This document shows, piece after piece, positions 1 to 8,093 of a stretch of DNA of 64,000 nt; the stretch's first letter is position 1; each line of letters starts with the position of its first letter. Both the position numbers and the translations under genes were made by a program. A model generated the notes under the pieces. The model saw nothing but the letters and a program-made list of their open reading frames with translations. It did no database searches and was not told the origin of the DNA. Origin of the DNA: an uncultured Marivita sp. (GTDB taxonomy: Bacteria; Pseudomonadota; Alphaproteobacteria; Rhodobacterales; Rhodobacteraceae); contig NZ_CANKYW010000007.1 in the NCBI RefSeq assembly GCF_947488135.1, positions 124,001 to 188,000 on the forward strand, written 5' to 3'.

Positions 1-996
1 CACCGGACGCCCGTCCTCGACCGGCACCAAACCAGCATCGGCGCGCTCCAATCCGCTGACCGTCCACGGCATGTCGGCGCTGTCACGCTGGGTCTGCTCC
101 ACCTTCGGCTGGATCACACACTCCCCACAGCGCAGATCGCTGCCGAACCAGCTCACCACCAGCGACGCCGACCCGCAATCCGGCACCTCGTCCTGCAAAT
201 GCTTGAGAGACGTCACGAAATCGGGCCGGTCCGACGGGCTGTTGACGTTTATGACGTCCGACTTGCCCGCACCGCCATCCAGCGCAACCGGCTCGGTCGC
301 CAGCGCATACTCACCCGTCCCGGGGATCATCGCCACCCCGCGGATATTGAACGGCACGTCCTCGGGATCGTCCTGCACCGGCCGCGTCACTTCGAAGGAA
401 AACTGCGGCACGCGGTTGCCGAACCGCTCCAGATCAAGGTCCTCAAAGACGACATACGCCGTGCCGCGATAGGCGGGCACCATGCCCACACCCTCAACAG
501 CTTCCATCTTCGGATCCGGCTGTTGATCGCGCGATCCGGGATACATCCGCATCGTCACGTCATAGATCGAGATCTCGGCCCCATCCGCCCAGATCCGGTT
601 CACGCTGGTGATCTCACCTTCGCAAAGTGCAACCGCGAGGCTGACCGAATAGCTATATTCCTTGATCGTCGGCTGCTGCGACGGCCCCTTTCCGCCACCG
701 CCCGATTTCGACACCTTTTCCTTGAACTGCGTGGCCCAGATGATGTGTCCGCCGACCCGCATCCGTCCGTAGACCTGCGCGATCGGCTGGCCTTCCCCGG
801 CGGTGCTCAATCGCAGCCGGTCCAGCCTCCCGGTCTCGATGGTGCGCCCGCCGGCCCCCAGTATACGCTGATCGATCGCACGACCCAGAGTAGCCCCCGC
901 AAACCGCCCCACCGCCGTCATCGACAGCCCGAGCACCGATCCGCCAAGACTGCTGCCCAGCGCCGCGCCCGCAGCCGAAAGAACCAGTGTCGCCAT
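1..996 (-). CDS. GTA host-interaction/tail tip protein (RcGTA gp15-like), partial
   Basis: This is the N-terminal 332 codons of the last and largest structural gene of the gene transfer agent; the rest lies before the window. The ATG at 996 opens MATLVLSAAG, followed by a Gly/Ala-rich hydrophobic stretch (residues 1-36) and the phage-tail-like phrase GQPIAQVYGRMRVGGHIIWA around residues 70-90. The family (RcGTA gp15, the 'megatron') forms the tail tip and is thought to contact the recipient envelope and guide DNA entry. It begins 5 bp after the NlpC/P60 gene. Assignment rests on sequence style plus invariant gene order. Confidence 0.9.
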   Translation of the reverse strand, partial: MATLVLSAAGAALGSSLGGSVLGLSMTAVGRFAGATLGRAIDQRILGAGGRTIETGRLDRLRLSTAGEGQPIAQVYGRMRVGGHIIWATQFKEKVSKSGGGGKGPSQQPTIKEYSYSVSLAVALCEGEITSVNRIWADGAEISIYDVTMRMYPGSRDQQPDPKMEAVEGVGMVPAYRGTAYVVFEDLDLERFGNRVPQFSFEVTRPVQDDPEDVPFNIRGVAMIPGTGEYALATEPVALDGGAGKSDVINVNSPSDRPDFVTSLKHLQDEVPDCGSASLVVSWFGSDLRCGECVIQPKVEQTQRDSADMPWTVSGLERADAGLVPVEDGRPV

Positions 997-1001
997 TCCT
1001 C

Positions 1002-1445
1002 TTATCCTTCCTGAAGGTCCGCGAACGCAAACCGCGCCACGATACGCCGCTGCCACGGCGCGCTGAGCGAGGTCTCAAGAACCCCGTTCCCCGAATACGC
1101 GTGAACAAACCGCGCCAACGCGCCGATCCGCGTCTGTATCCCAAGATGTTTCGCGATCCCGCGATCCCGCATCCGGAACAGGATCACGTCGCCCTCGCTC
1201 TCGTCATCGACGTGTTTGGCCGCCATCCGTTGAGACAAAGCCTGCCAGAGAACCTCGTCCCCCTGCGGCTCACCCCAATCCTGCGTGTAGCTCGGAACGG
1301 ACCCTGGCTCGCAGCCGTAAAGCTCGCGCCAGACCCCGCGCAGCAGGCCAAGACAATCAGCCCCGGCGCCGCGCAGGCTCGCCTGATGCACATAGGGCGT
1401 CCCGATCCATCCACGCGCCGCGGCCACGATCTCCAGCCGCGTCAT
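1002..1445 (-). CDS. GTA NlpC/P60 cell-wall peptidase (RcGTA gp14-like)
   Basis: A 147-residue NlpC/P60 cysteine peptidase, expected to open recipient peptidoglycan during GTA delivery. The likely catalytic Cys31 sits in GADCLGL and the His in AKHLGI (H100), with a further His in FVHAY (H115). The chosen ATG at 1445 overlaps the upstream gene's stop by four bases, implying translational coupling; longer upstream starts would run far into that gene. The order DUF2460 - DUF2163 - NlpC/P60 - large tail protein is diagnostic of Rhodobacterales GTAs. Confidence 0.95.
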   Translation of the reverse strand: MTRLEIVAAARGWIGTPYVHQASLRGAGADCLGLLRGVWRELYGCEPGSVPSYTQDWGEPQGDEVLWQALSQRMAAKHVDDESEGDVILFRMRDRGIAKHLGIQTRIGALARFVHAYSGNGVLETSLSAPWQRRIVARFAFADLQEG

Positions 1446-2329
1446 CGCAAGCTCCCGCCGCCGCGCGACTTGGCCATCGTCGGATGGATCATGACCCATT
1501 CCTCTTGCGGAATATCGGGAAAACCCTGAAAATTGAGAACGTTGTCGAATTTGGCGCGACAGGTCTCGAACCGCTTGTCGCACCCGACAATCAGCTTGAG
1601 CCTGTCGCCCACAGCCAAACTGGCCCGCAAAGGCTCCCAAAGGTCGATCCCACGCGACCCATCATCGTAAAGCACGTCCCGCTTGATCGCCGCCCAAAGC
1701 CCTTCGGCGGCCCCACTGATCACCGTCATCCGCCCGCGCTGAAACCAGCCGGGCTCAAACCCGGACGCACCGACCACGGTCAGCGCCCCCGTGGCGCCGA
1801 CCTCCGTCACCGTCACCTCGGCCCACATGCCATCGGCAGTGGTATCCACACCGCAAGACGCATCGCCCAGTACCGCCAGGCAAGGGGCCTGATACACCCG
1901 ACCCACCGGACGGTTGAGCCATTCCGTCAGTCCACGCAGCTCTGCCGAAAACGCACCGCCGCTGCGCGTGATGTCCCCCAAGGATCCGCGAAACAGCAGC
2001 TTGCGTTCAGACACATCCGCCCAGTTCACCAGCCAGGCCGTTACCTCGGCCCCATCGAACCGCCCCGCGGCGATATCCGCCTCGGTGACACTGGCATCGC
2101 TCAAAGCGCCGATGGCCTCGGTATTGTCCACCGACAGCCCCGTGCCCTGCTGGATCGCCGCAGCGCTCATCCCGGTATCTGCCCGAAAGACGACACCGTC
2201 AAAACTCAGGTCGCGGTCGTGGTCCGTAAACCCGAAGCGCCGCCCGTCCTTGCGCGTCACCTCCCAGGCGCGCGCCACCGTCGTGACCCCCGTGGCCAGA
2301 TGCGCGGCCAGCGCCTCAGCGCCCGGCAT
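1442..2329 (-). CDS. GTA tail hub protein, DUF2163 family (RcGTA gp13-like)
   Basis: A 295-residue DUF2163 protein, the tail-hub component of the GTA baseplate. The N-terminal half is beta-rich (GRRFGFTDHDRDLSFDG near residue 30). Cysteines cluster in two places: CLAVLGDASCG near residues 150-160 and CDKRFETC near residues 250-258. I recall an iron-sulfur cluster being reported in the RcGTA hub, and these cysteines would be natural ligands, but that is inference here. The start shares one base with the preceding stop and the end overlaps the peptidase start. Confidence 0.93.
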   Translation of the reverse strand: MPGAEALAAHLATGVTTVARAWEVTRKDGRRFGFTDHDRDLSFDGVVFRADTGMSAAAIQQGTGLSVDNTEAIGALSDASVTEADIAAGRFDGAEVTAWLVNWADVSERKLLFRGSLGDITRSGGAFSAELRGLTEWLNRPVGRVYQAPCLAVLGDASCGVDTTADGMWAEVTVTEVGATGALTVVGASGFEPGWFQRGRMTVISGAAEGLWAAIKRDVLYDDGSRGIDLWEPLRASLAVGDRLKLIVGCDKRFETCRAKFDNVLNFQGFPDIPQEEWVMIHPTMAKSRGGGSLR

Positions 2330-2967
2330 CAGACCCGAAGCTCCACGACAGGCACATCCGGAACGTCACCCGCCTGGAACGTCGCCGCACTGGTGTGAAT
2401 GCGGTCCGTATCGAACCGCACCGGCACGTCGAATTCGAACCCGGCGGTGATCGACACCCCCGCCGGAGGGGCGACGACGAAAGTCACGACACCGGTCGCG
2501 GGCTCAACGTCGAAATCCGCCCCCTCGACCTGCGGAACGCCGTCAACGGCGACCATCACTGTTCCGGCCACCGGCTTGGCCACCGGTCGCGCATAGTCGG
2601 CCCCGCCCGAGGCATAGAGCTTGCTCAACTGAAACTCTGTCACCAATCCATCCCCGGTCCCGATCACCTGGTCCGTCGCCGCCACCTGTGCCGACGGCTT
2701 GCACGATTTGAAATCCGCCCAGTCCTTCCAGCGGAACCCGTACATCTGCCCGCGCCGCGCTTCGAAAAACGCGATCAGCGTGTCGATATCGTCCATCGAC
2801 CGCAGCCCGATCCCCGCGTCATACCGCCTGCGCGAATGCGCCCACGGCGTATTGCGCTCTTCGAACCCGCTGGCCAGCGTGACCACGTCCGTCCGCCGCT
2901 CCGGCCCACCGATGGAGCCGAAACTCAAGGCCGTCGGAAACCTCACCTCATGAAACTGCATGACCAA
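2329..2967 (-). CDS. GTA distal tail protein, DUF2460 family (RcGTA gp12-like)
   Basis: A 212-residue DUF2460/TIGR02217 protein, the distal-tail component joining tail tube to baseplate. The typical opening FHEVRFPTALSFGSIGG is present, as is GFRWKDWADFKS around residue 80. An ATG two codons inside the one used is also possible. It follows the tape-measure gene closely and couples to the hub gene. Only family membership and position support the role. Confidence 0.93.
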   Translation of the reverse strand: MVMQFHEVRFPTALSFGSIGGPERRTDVVTLASGFEERNTPWAHSRRRYDAGIGLRSMDDIDTLIAFFEARRGQMYGFRWKDWADFKSCKPSAQVAATDQVIGTGDGLVTEFQLSKLYASGGADYARPVAKPVAGTVMVAVDGVPQVEGADFDVEPATGVVTFVVAPPAGVSITAGFEFDVPVRFDTDRIHTSAATFQAGDVPDVPVVELRV

Positions 2968-2973
2968 TCCTCC

Positions 2974-3624
2974 TCACAGGTTCCGCTGACCGGACCCAAG
3001 CACCCGGCCCATCTGCGCCGCGATCTGGCTTTGCGACCGCCGGAACCCCTGCACATCGGGCGTCGAGATATTCATGACCACGTTCACCGCCCGCCCGCCG
3101 CCGCCCGCGCGCACGCCCAGCTTGCCATCGGCACCCCGCGCCAACGGCATGATCGCCTCCGGTCCCGCCTCGCCCATCAGGCCGACACCGCCCCGCATCG
3201 GAAAGGTCGTCGGCCCATGCACGACACCGCCATCCGCAAAGGGCATCACCCGCGCTTGGGCAAAACTCCCGCCATTGGCAAAGGGCAGCAGGTTGCTGAT
3301 TCCCTGCATCACCATCCCGCTCAGGTGCTCTTTCACCGGGTTCACTGCCGCGCGGTAACTCGCGCCGATCATCGACTGCGCAATCGTGCCCAGCGCATCC
3401 GACAGCTTCATCCCGTCGAACACGACCCCGTCGATGGCCTTGCTCAGCCCCCGGTTCAGCGCACCTTCGAGCTTCGACGCCCCCTTGCCCGTCTCCGAGA
3501 GCGAGTCGCGCACCTTGGCCATTTCGGCCTGGAAGCCGCCCGCCATCGTCGAGGCCCCCACCAGCGCCTCTTCCAGCGCACTCACCTGCGCCTCGAACCC
3601 GTCGATCCCGTCCAATTCAATCAT
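2974..3624 (-). CDS. GTA tape measure protein (RcGTA gp11-like)
   Basis: A 216-residue tail tape measure protein. It is much shorter than phage tape measures, as expected for the short GTA tail. An N-terminal helical region (residues 1-60) is followed by the family hallmark of repeated Gly/Phe phrases such as FANGGSF, FADGGVVHGPT and GLMGEAGPEAIMPL (residues ~115-160). The start overlaps the end of the small chaperone gene by eight bases. Confidence 0.92.
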   Translation of the reverse strand: MIELDGIDGFEAQVSALEEALVGASTMAGGFQAEMAKVRDSLSETGKGASKLEGALNRGLSKAIDGVVFDGMKLSDALGTIAQSMIGASYRAAVNPVKEHLSGMVMQGISNLLPFANGGSFAQARVMPFADGGVVHGPTTFPMRGGVGLMGEAGPEAIMPLARGADGKLGVRAGGGGRAVNVVMNISTPDVQGFRRSQSQIAAQMGRVLGSGQRNL

Positions 3625-3826
3625 TCTGTTCTCCCCGGTCGTCCGACCGATTGTCCGGATACGCCGCCATCAGCGCGTCCAACCCGCTCCGCCTCAAAGG
3701 GGCCGCACCACCGCCCCCCAAAAGCAGGTGCAGCTCCGCCGGTGTCAGCGCCCAGAACTCCTCCGGGCGCAGTCCTAACCCGCGCATCCCGGCGCGCATC
3801 AAACCGGGCCAGTCGAACCGGCTCAC
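3617..3826 (-). CDS. GTA small tail assembly chaperone (RcGTA gp10.1-like)
   Basis: A 69-residue protein, SRFDWPGLMRAGMRGLG... with WALTPAELHLLL near the middle, typical of the short tail-assembly chaperone encoded before the tape measure. The start is a GTG at 3826 that overlaps the stop of the preceding gene (GTGA), so it depends on coupling. In tailed phages this position often encodes a chaperone pair; here the two are separate overlapping genes. Confidence 0.85.
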   Translation of the reverse strand: MSRFDWPGLMRAGMRGLGLRPEEFWALTPAELHLLLGGGGAAPLRRSGLDALMAAYPDNRSDDRGEQND

Positions 3827-4143
3827 GCCTCGCCCACCGGCACAAAGGCCCGTGCCAGCAATTCCGCCGCCACCCGCGCCGCCATCAGTGGCCCGCCCTC
3901 GATCTCCGCTGCCAGCAGGTCCGCCGCCGTCCCGCGCCAACCACCACCGCGCAAACCCGCCACGATCAACGCCAATACATCCCGGCTCGAACAGGCGCTG
4001 CCCTCGAACCGCGCCACCAGATCAACCAGCGTGTCCGCCCCCAATCCGGCCTCAAGCTCCGCCAGCGCCCCCAGCGTGAGACGCAGCACATGCGGCTCGC
4101 CGTCGATCACCAGCGTCACCTCTCCACGCCAGGGGTTCGCCAT
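3823..4143 (-). CDS. GTA tail assembly protein (RcGTA gp10-like)
   Basis: A 106-residue GTA family protein with beta-rich N-terminus (NPWRGEVTLVIDGEPHVLRLTLGALAELEAGLG) and helical C-terminus. The phrase LTLGALAELE is a landmark of the GTA_TIM-type tail-tube chaperone family. It lies two bases after the major tail gene and overlaps gp10.1. The role as tail assembly chaperone is inferred from position and family. Confidence 0.88.
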   Translation of the reverse strand: MANPWRGEVTLVIDGEPHVLRLTLGALAELEAGLGADTLVDLVARFEGSACSSRDVLALIVAGLRGGGWRGTAADLLAAEIEGGPLMAARVAAELLARAFVPVGEA

Positions 4144-4145
4144 GC

Positions 4146-4562
4146 TCAGACCGCCGCCGTGAAGGAAACCGCGCCCGCCGACGCCAGCGACAACTCGTAT
4201 GTCGCCTCGCCATTATGAGACCCGGCATATTCCAGCCCCGTCACCTGGAACGGTGCCTGAACCACGCCGAAATCCGGGATGATGACCTGGAACGCAGGCG
4301 TCTGACTGTCGAAGAAAATCTGTCGCGCGCGCTCATCAGTGCTGGCATCCTTGAACACGCCCGCACCCGAGATCGCCACGCTGCGCACGCCCGCACCCGC
4401 CAGCAATTCGCGCCAGCCGCCCTCGCTTTCCAGCGACGTGACATCCACCGCTTCGGCATTGAAACTGATCCGCGTCGCCCGCAGCCCGGCCAGCGTTTCG
4501 AACGTGCCGCTGCCATCCACATCGACCTTGATCAAAAGGTCTTTTCCGTTCTGAGCACCCAT
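4146..4562 (-). CDS. GTA major tail tube protein (RcGTA gp9-like)
   Basis: A 138-residue TP901-1-type major tail protein that stacks as rings to form the GTA tail tube. It starts MGAQNGKDLLIKV, followed by RATRISFNAEAVDVTSLESEGGWRELLAGAGVRSVAISGAGVF, a standard tail-tube beta core. The ATG at 4562 is preferred over the one seven codons upstream because it matches the usual family opening. The gene follows the tail terminator by 36 bp. Confidence 0.94.
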   Translation of the reverse strand: MGAQNGKDLLIKVDVDGSGTFETLAGLRATRISFNAEAVDVTSLESEGGWRELLAGAGVRSVAISGAGVFKDASTDERARQIFFDSQTPAFQVIIPDFGVVQAPFQVTGLEYAGSHNGEATYELSLASAGAVSFTAAV

Positions 4563-4598
4563 CGCCCACACTCCCTTTTCCAAAAAACCAAGACGTCC

Positions 4599-5009
4599 TC
4601 AGACGTCGTCCTCGACCCGCGCCCGGAAGATCAGGTCGACCCGCCGCCGCCCCGCCTTTTCCCGCTGCGCCACGGCCCGCTTGAAGTTCAGCGCCACCAA
4701 TCGGCCCCGCTCGAGCACCATTTCCGCGTCGATCAGCGCGTCACAGATCGCCGCCGACACTTCCTTGGCGGTCTGGAACCCCGCATCGTCCGAGATCACC
4801 GACACGACGAACTCGTGCCACGCCCCGCGCCCGGTCTTGTCGCTCGCATCCACCGCCCGCTCCGGGCCCAGCGCCACGTAAAGGTCCGGCAATCGCCCTT
4901 TGGGCACCGCGTCATAGACCCGGTTGCCGACCAGAACCGACAATCCCGCGTCGTTCTGCAATTCCTGGTACACCGCGCCCTGCAACGCTGCCGCCACCGC
5001 ATAACTCAT
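4599..5009 (-). CDS. GTA tail terminator, DUF3168 family (RcGTA gp8-like)
   Basis: A 136-residue DUF3168 protein that caps the tail tube at the neck. Recognisable phrases are LQGAVYQELQNDAGL, RVYDAVPKG and LPDLYVALGPE in the first half and VALNFKRAVAQREKAGRRRVDLIFRARVE at the C-terminus. The ATG overlaps the preceding stop by four bases, as for most head and neck genes of this cluster. Confidence 0.93.
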   Translation of the reverse strand: MSYAVAAALQGAVYQELQNDAGLSVLVGNRVYDAVPKGRLPDLYVALGPERAVDASDKTGRGAWHEFVVSVISDDAGFQTAKEVSAAICDALIDAEMVLERGRLVALNFKRAVAQREKAGRRRVDLIFRARVEDDV

Positions 5010-5344
5010 GTCGCCAACTCCTCGTCACAGATGCAGGACAGGAACCGCCCGCCGGGATCGGCCTCTGTCACCGAATTGATCCGAAACACCCGCGCCCCAT
5101 CGCGGAACCGCTGTTCAGGCAGGGGCCGTGCCGAATGGCCCTGCGGTGCCGCGCGCACGGTGATCCGAAACCCGGTCACGGAAACCTGCCCGGCCTCGCC
5201 GACGCTCTCCCGACCCGAGCGGGGCTTCACCTCGCCCCAGATCACGCCCAGCGCGACCCAGCTCTCGTGCTGTCCGCCCGCGCCATCTGGCACCGCCTCC
5301 AGCCGTTCAAGCACAAGCTTCGAGGTCAGCCTCGGACCGCTCAT
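5006..5344 (-). CDS. GTA head-tail stopper (RcGTA gp7-like)
   Basis: A 112-residue phage head-tail joining protein (SPP1 gp16-like family), MSGPRLTSKLVLERLE..., with the family phrase WGEVKPRSGRE near residue 40 and FRINSVTEADPGGRFLSC near the C-terminus. Of several upstream starts, the ATG at 5344 overlaps the connector gene's stop (ATGA) and gives the normal family length. The role is sealing the portal exit until the tail joins. Confidence 0.92.
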   Translation of the reverse strand: MSGPRLTSKLVLERLEAVPDGAGGQHESWVALGVIWGEVKPRSGRESVGEAGQVSVTGFRITVRAAPQGHSARPLPEQRFRDGARVFRINSVTEADPGGRFLSCICDEELAT

Positions 5345-5934
5345 GCGCCAAACCCCAGCCGCACCGGGCGATAGCGCGCGATCAGGCTGGTGACACCGAA
5401 CGGCATACAGCCCTGCCCCAACGCGGTTTCGTCGCGGTACTCGTAGTAATGCGCGGCCAGCAGCATCACGGCCTGCGCCAGATCGGCGGGCAGATCGCCA
5501 AAGGCCTCCGCCATCCCCGCCCGGAACCGGACCTCCACGCTCCCATGTTCGGGGATCGACGGCAGGCACGCGCCCATCGGGCACAGCTTCGGGGCCTCGC
5601 CATCGGCGACCAGAACATACCGCGCCGGATCGACGACCGCGCCCGCGCCGAACGCATCGACCAGCGTGACCTGGCTCACCGCACGCACCGGCCCAATCGG
5701 CAACACCTGGCCCGTCACGTCCCGCCAGCGATGCAGGTTGCACAGGAAATCCCGCACCAACAGCGCCTTGCCGGTCCGCGCCTCGACCGCCGCAATCGCC
5801 GCGCGCAGAAACCCGCCCAGCAACCCGTCCTGAAGCCCGTCTTCCACGAACCCGCTGCCCAGTCGCAAATGGTCTCGCAAACGCGCCACCGGCAAAGCCG
5901 CTTCGGGTATCTGGCTTTCTTCAATCAAATACAT
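5341..5934 (-). CDS. GTA head-tail connector/adaptor (RcGTA gp6-like)
   Basis: A 197-residue gp6-like connector that forms the ring below the portal. The N-terminal helical part carries LPVARLRDHLRLGSGFVEDGLQDGLLGGFLRAAIAAVEARTGKAL, the standard family pattern; the C-terminus has LLAAHYYEYRDETALG. It is separated from the capsid gene by 166 bp that I could not assign, with a small GC hairpin (CCGGC arms near 6030-6050) and no convincing ORF. Confidence 0.93.
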   Translation of the reverse strand: MYLIEESQIPEAALPVARLRDHLRLGSGFVEDGLQDGLLGGFLRAAIAAVEARTGKALLVRDFLCNLHRWRDVTGQVLPIGPVRAVSQVTLVDAFGAGAVVDPARYVLVADGEAPKLCPMGACLPSIPEHGSVEVRFRAGMAEAFGDLPADLAQAVMLLAAHYYEYRDETALGQGCMPFGVTSLIARYRPVRLGFGA

Positions 5935-6100
5935 CTTCAGTTCTCCGCAAACCTATCCCTCGGTGGGGCCGACCTGTTGTCGGACGCGCGCCGCCGCCGT
6001 TGCTCGGACGGAGGGGAGCGGCTAGACAACGCCGGCACTCCGGCGCGCGCCCCATGAGGAAGACGGCCCGCACCGCCTTCCCCATGTCCGCCATCACCGT

Positions 6101-7282
6101 TTAGGCAACGGCAAAGCGCAGCAGCTTGATCGCAGCGAAATCGCTCACGTCACCGCCCACACGCTTGGTCGCGTAGAACAGCACATGCGGCTTGGCGCTG
6201 AACGGATCGCGCAGCACGCGCAGATCGGGGCGTTCCGCGATGGTGTAGCCCGCACGGAAATCGCCAAAGGCAATCGCGTCAGCGCCTGTGCCGATATCCG
6301 GCATGTCCTCGGCAACCAGCACCGGATAGCCCAGCAGTCGCGCAGGCTCGCCCGACGTGAACCCGTCCGACCACAGATGACGGCCATCCGCATCCTTCAG
6401 CTTGCGCAGCGCACCGGCGGTCTTGGAGTTCATCACGAAGGCCGCATTCGCGCGGTATTCCGCCCCCAGCGCGTAGACCAGCTCGATCAGCGCATCGCCG
6501 TTGCCGATATCGCCGTCCACACCCGTCGGGATGTAGCCAAGGTTACCCCAGGTCCAGACATCGTTGTCCACCGCCCCGTGGTTCAGGATACCGCGCGGCT
6601 TGTCATTGCCGTCCCCAGTGATGAAGGCCCCCGCCTCGGCGCGGCTGAACGTGTCCGCGATCCGGCCCGCAAGCCAGGTCTCGATATCGAACGCCGTATC
6701 GTCCAGCAAACGCTGGCTGGCCTTGGGCATCGCGCTCAGCTCATGCAGCTTGATCGAAATGCGGTCGATGGTCGGCGTTCCGGTCTCGGTGCGCGCACCG
6801 ATCTCGTCGGCCCAGCCCGCGCCGGTGTCGCCCTGGTCGATCAGAACGTCATAGCTCGACGCCTCGACATTGACGACCGACGCCACCGCCCGCAGCGACG
6901 CCGACGAATTCAGCACGCCGTGGATGGTCTCGGATGTCACCGGGTCGATCAGGAACCCGCCATCCCCGTTCACCACCGTGGACATGGATTTCACATCCAT
7001 CTCCAACCCGCGCAGCGCATCGTCGTCGCCGGTGCGCAGATAGGCGTCGAACGCCTTGAAATGCATGTCTTGGGTGCTCACACCACCCGCCAGCGCAGGA
7101 CGCCCCGCAAAGGCTGTCTTCTTGTCGATCTTGGTCATTCGCTCTTCCTGTTCCTGTAGCTTTCTGTCGAAGTCTTCCCGCTGGCGGCGCAGATCGCCCA
7201 CCAACCCTGCCAACGCGGCACCCACCTGGGTGAACGGAGACACATCTTCCCCGCTCCGCGACGTTGTCCCGGTCTCACTCAT
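6101..7282 (-). CDS. GTA major capsid protein, HK97 family (RcGTA gp5-like)
   Basis: A 393-residue HK97-fold major capsid protein. A charged, coiled-coil-like N-terminal scaffold (residues ~25-55, LRRQREDFDRKLQEQEERM) is expected to be removed by the prohead protease. The core shows NGDGGFLIDPVTSETI, IDRISIKLHELSAMPKASQRLLDD and ITGDGNDKPRGIL, all classical for the family. The ATG at 7282 is chosen because longer versions run into low-complexity sequence from the protease gene. It builds the small GTA head. Confidence 0.96.
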   Translation of the reverse strand: MSETGTTSRSGEDVSPFTQVGAALAGLVGDLRRQREDFDRKLQEQEERMTKIDKKTAFAGRPALAGGVSTQDMHFKAFDAYLRTGDDDALRGLEMDVKSMSTVVNGDGGFLIDPVTSETIHGVLNSSASLRAVASVVNVEASSYDVLIDQGDTGAGWADEIGARTETGTPTIDRISIKLHELSAMPKASQRLLDDTAFDIETWLAGRIADTFSRAEAGAFITGDGNDKPRGILNHGAVDNDVWTWGNLGYIPTGVDGDIGNGDALIELVYALGAEYRANAAFVMNSKTAGALRKLKDADGRHLWSDGFTSGEPARLLGYPVLVAEDMPDIGTGADAIAFGDFRAGYTIAERPDLRVLRDPFSAKPHVLFYATKRVGGDVSDFAAIKLLRFAVA

Positions 7283-7311
7283 CCCGATTTTCCCATCTCT
7301 GAAGGGTGGCC

Positions 7312-7854
7312 CTACCCGTCCACCAATATCCGGCGCGCCTCTTCGATCAGGCGTGCCATCTCCCGCAGATCCACCGCCTCCGGGGTCTCCCCCTTGGCCG
7401 CAACCCGCGCACTGGGCAGCATCGGAAAGGTCACAAGCGACACCTCCCACAGCTCCAGTTCCGTCAGAACCCTGCGGCCCTGCTTGTCCTTCGTCGCGGC
7501 TTTGGTGCGATAGCCGATCGACAACCCGTCAATCGCGCCCGCCGCCACAAGCGCTGCGGCCTCCCGGCCCCGCGCCACGCTGTCCAGCAACCGGCCCTTC
7601 ACGTACAATCCCGTTGCGTCCTCTCGCACCTCGTCCCAGATGCCGATGGGCTGCGCCGGATCGTGCTGCCACAGCATCTTGACCGCGCGACCACTTTCGG
7701 CCAGCCGCTTCAACGACGCGCCGTAAGCCCCTGTTGCCACGACATCATTGCCCTGGTCGCACTGCCCGAACCGCGACGCGTAGCCTTCGATCACGCAGCC
7801 ATCCGTCACGGTCACATCCGCATCGAACCGGCAAAACTTCCGTTCCAAATCCAT
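7312..7854 (-). CDS. GTA prohead protease, HK97 family (RcGTA gp4-like)
   Basis: A 180-residue peptidase U35/S78 protein that matures the capsid. Landmarks are IEGYASRFGQCDQGNDVVATGAYGASL, MLWQHDPAQPIGIW (probable catalytic His), GLSIGYRT (probable catalytic Ser) and ELELWEVSLVTFPMLPSA. An ATG five codons upstream overlaps the preceding stop; I prefer the one at 7854 because AGGGAG lies just ahead of it. The product is 29 bp upstream of the capsid gene. Confidence 0.94.
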   Translation of the reverse strand: MDLERKFCRFDADVTVTDGCVIEGYASRFGQCDQGNDVVATGAYGASLKRLAESGRAVKMLWQHDPAQPIGIWDEVREDATGLYVKGRLLDSVARGREAAALVAAGAIDGLSIGYRTKAATKDKQGRRVLTELELWEVSLVTFPMLPSARVAAKGETPEAVDLREMARLIEEARRILVDG

Positions 7855-7865
7855 CCTGTTCTCCC

Positions 7866-8093
7866 TCATGGCGTCACCTGAACAAATTTCAGGAACACAT
7901 CCGCCAACACCGCGGCGGCGACGCCATAGACCGCCAGCCACATCCGCCGCTCCAGCCGCTCGATCGCGCCCTCGATCCGATCCAACCGCGACGAAATCCC
8001 CTCGAACCGCAAAACTGTCACCCGCTCATGCGCGTCCAACCGCAGCGCAGGCGCGCAATCGAACGGCTCGTACCCCCCGCGCGCGTCATTCAT
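7866..8093 (-). CDS. Small GTA head-formation protein (RCAP_rcc01685-like)
   Basis: A 75-residue protein encoded between portal and protease, as in other Rhodobacterales GTA clusters. A basic/acidic helical part (residues 25-50, ERVTVLRFEGISSRLDRIEGAIERLERRM) is followed by a single hydrophobic segment (~51-70, WLAVYGVAAAVLADVFLKFV) that could span a membrane. The start overlaps the end of the portal gene. Its molecular role is unknown beyond the association with head formation. Confidence 0.82.
   Translation of the reverse strand: MNDARGGYEPFDCAPALRLDAHERVTVLRFEGISSRLDRIEGAIERLERRMWLAVYGVAAAVLADVFLKFVQVTP

Noticed and set aside
2395-4218. 607-codon open frame on the plus strand across the GTA tail genes
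   Set aside because: It is antisense to several overlapping, well-recognised tail genes; the translation is His/Arg/Pro-rich without domains, typical of a shadow frame in GC-rich DNA.
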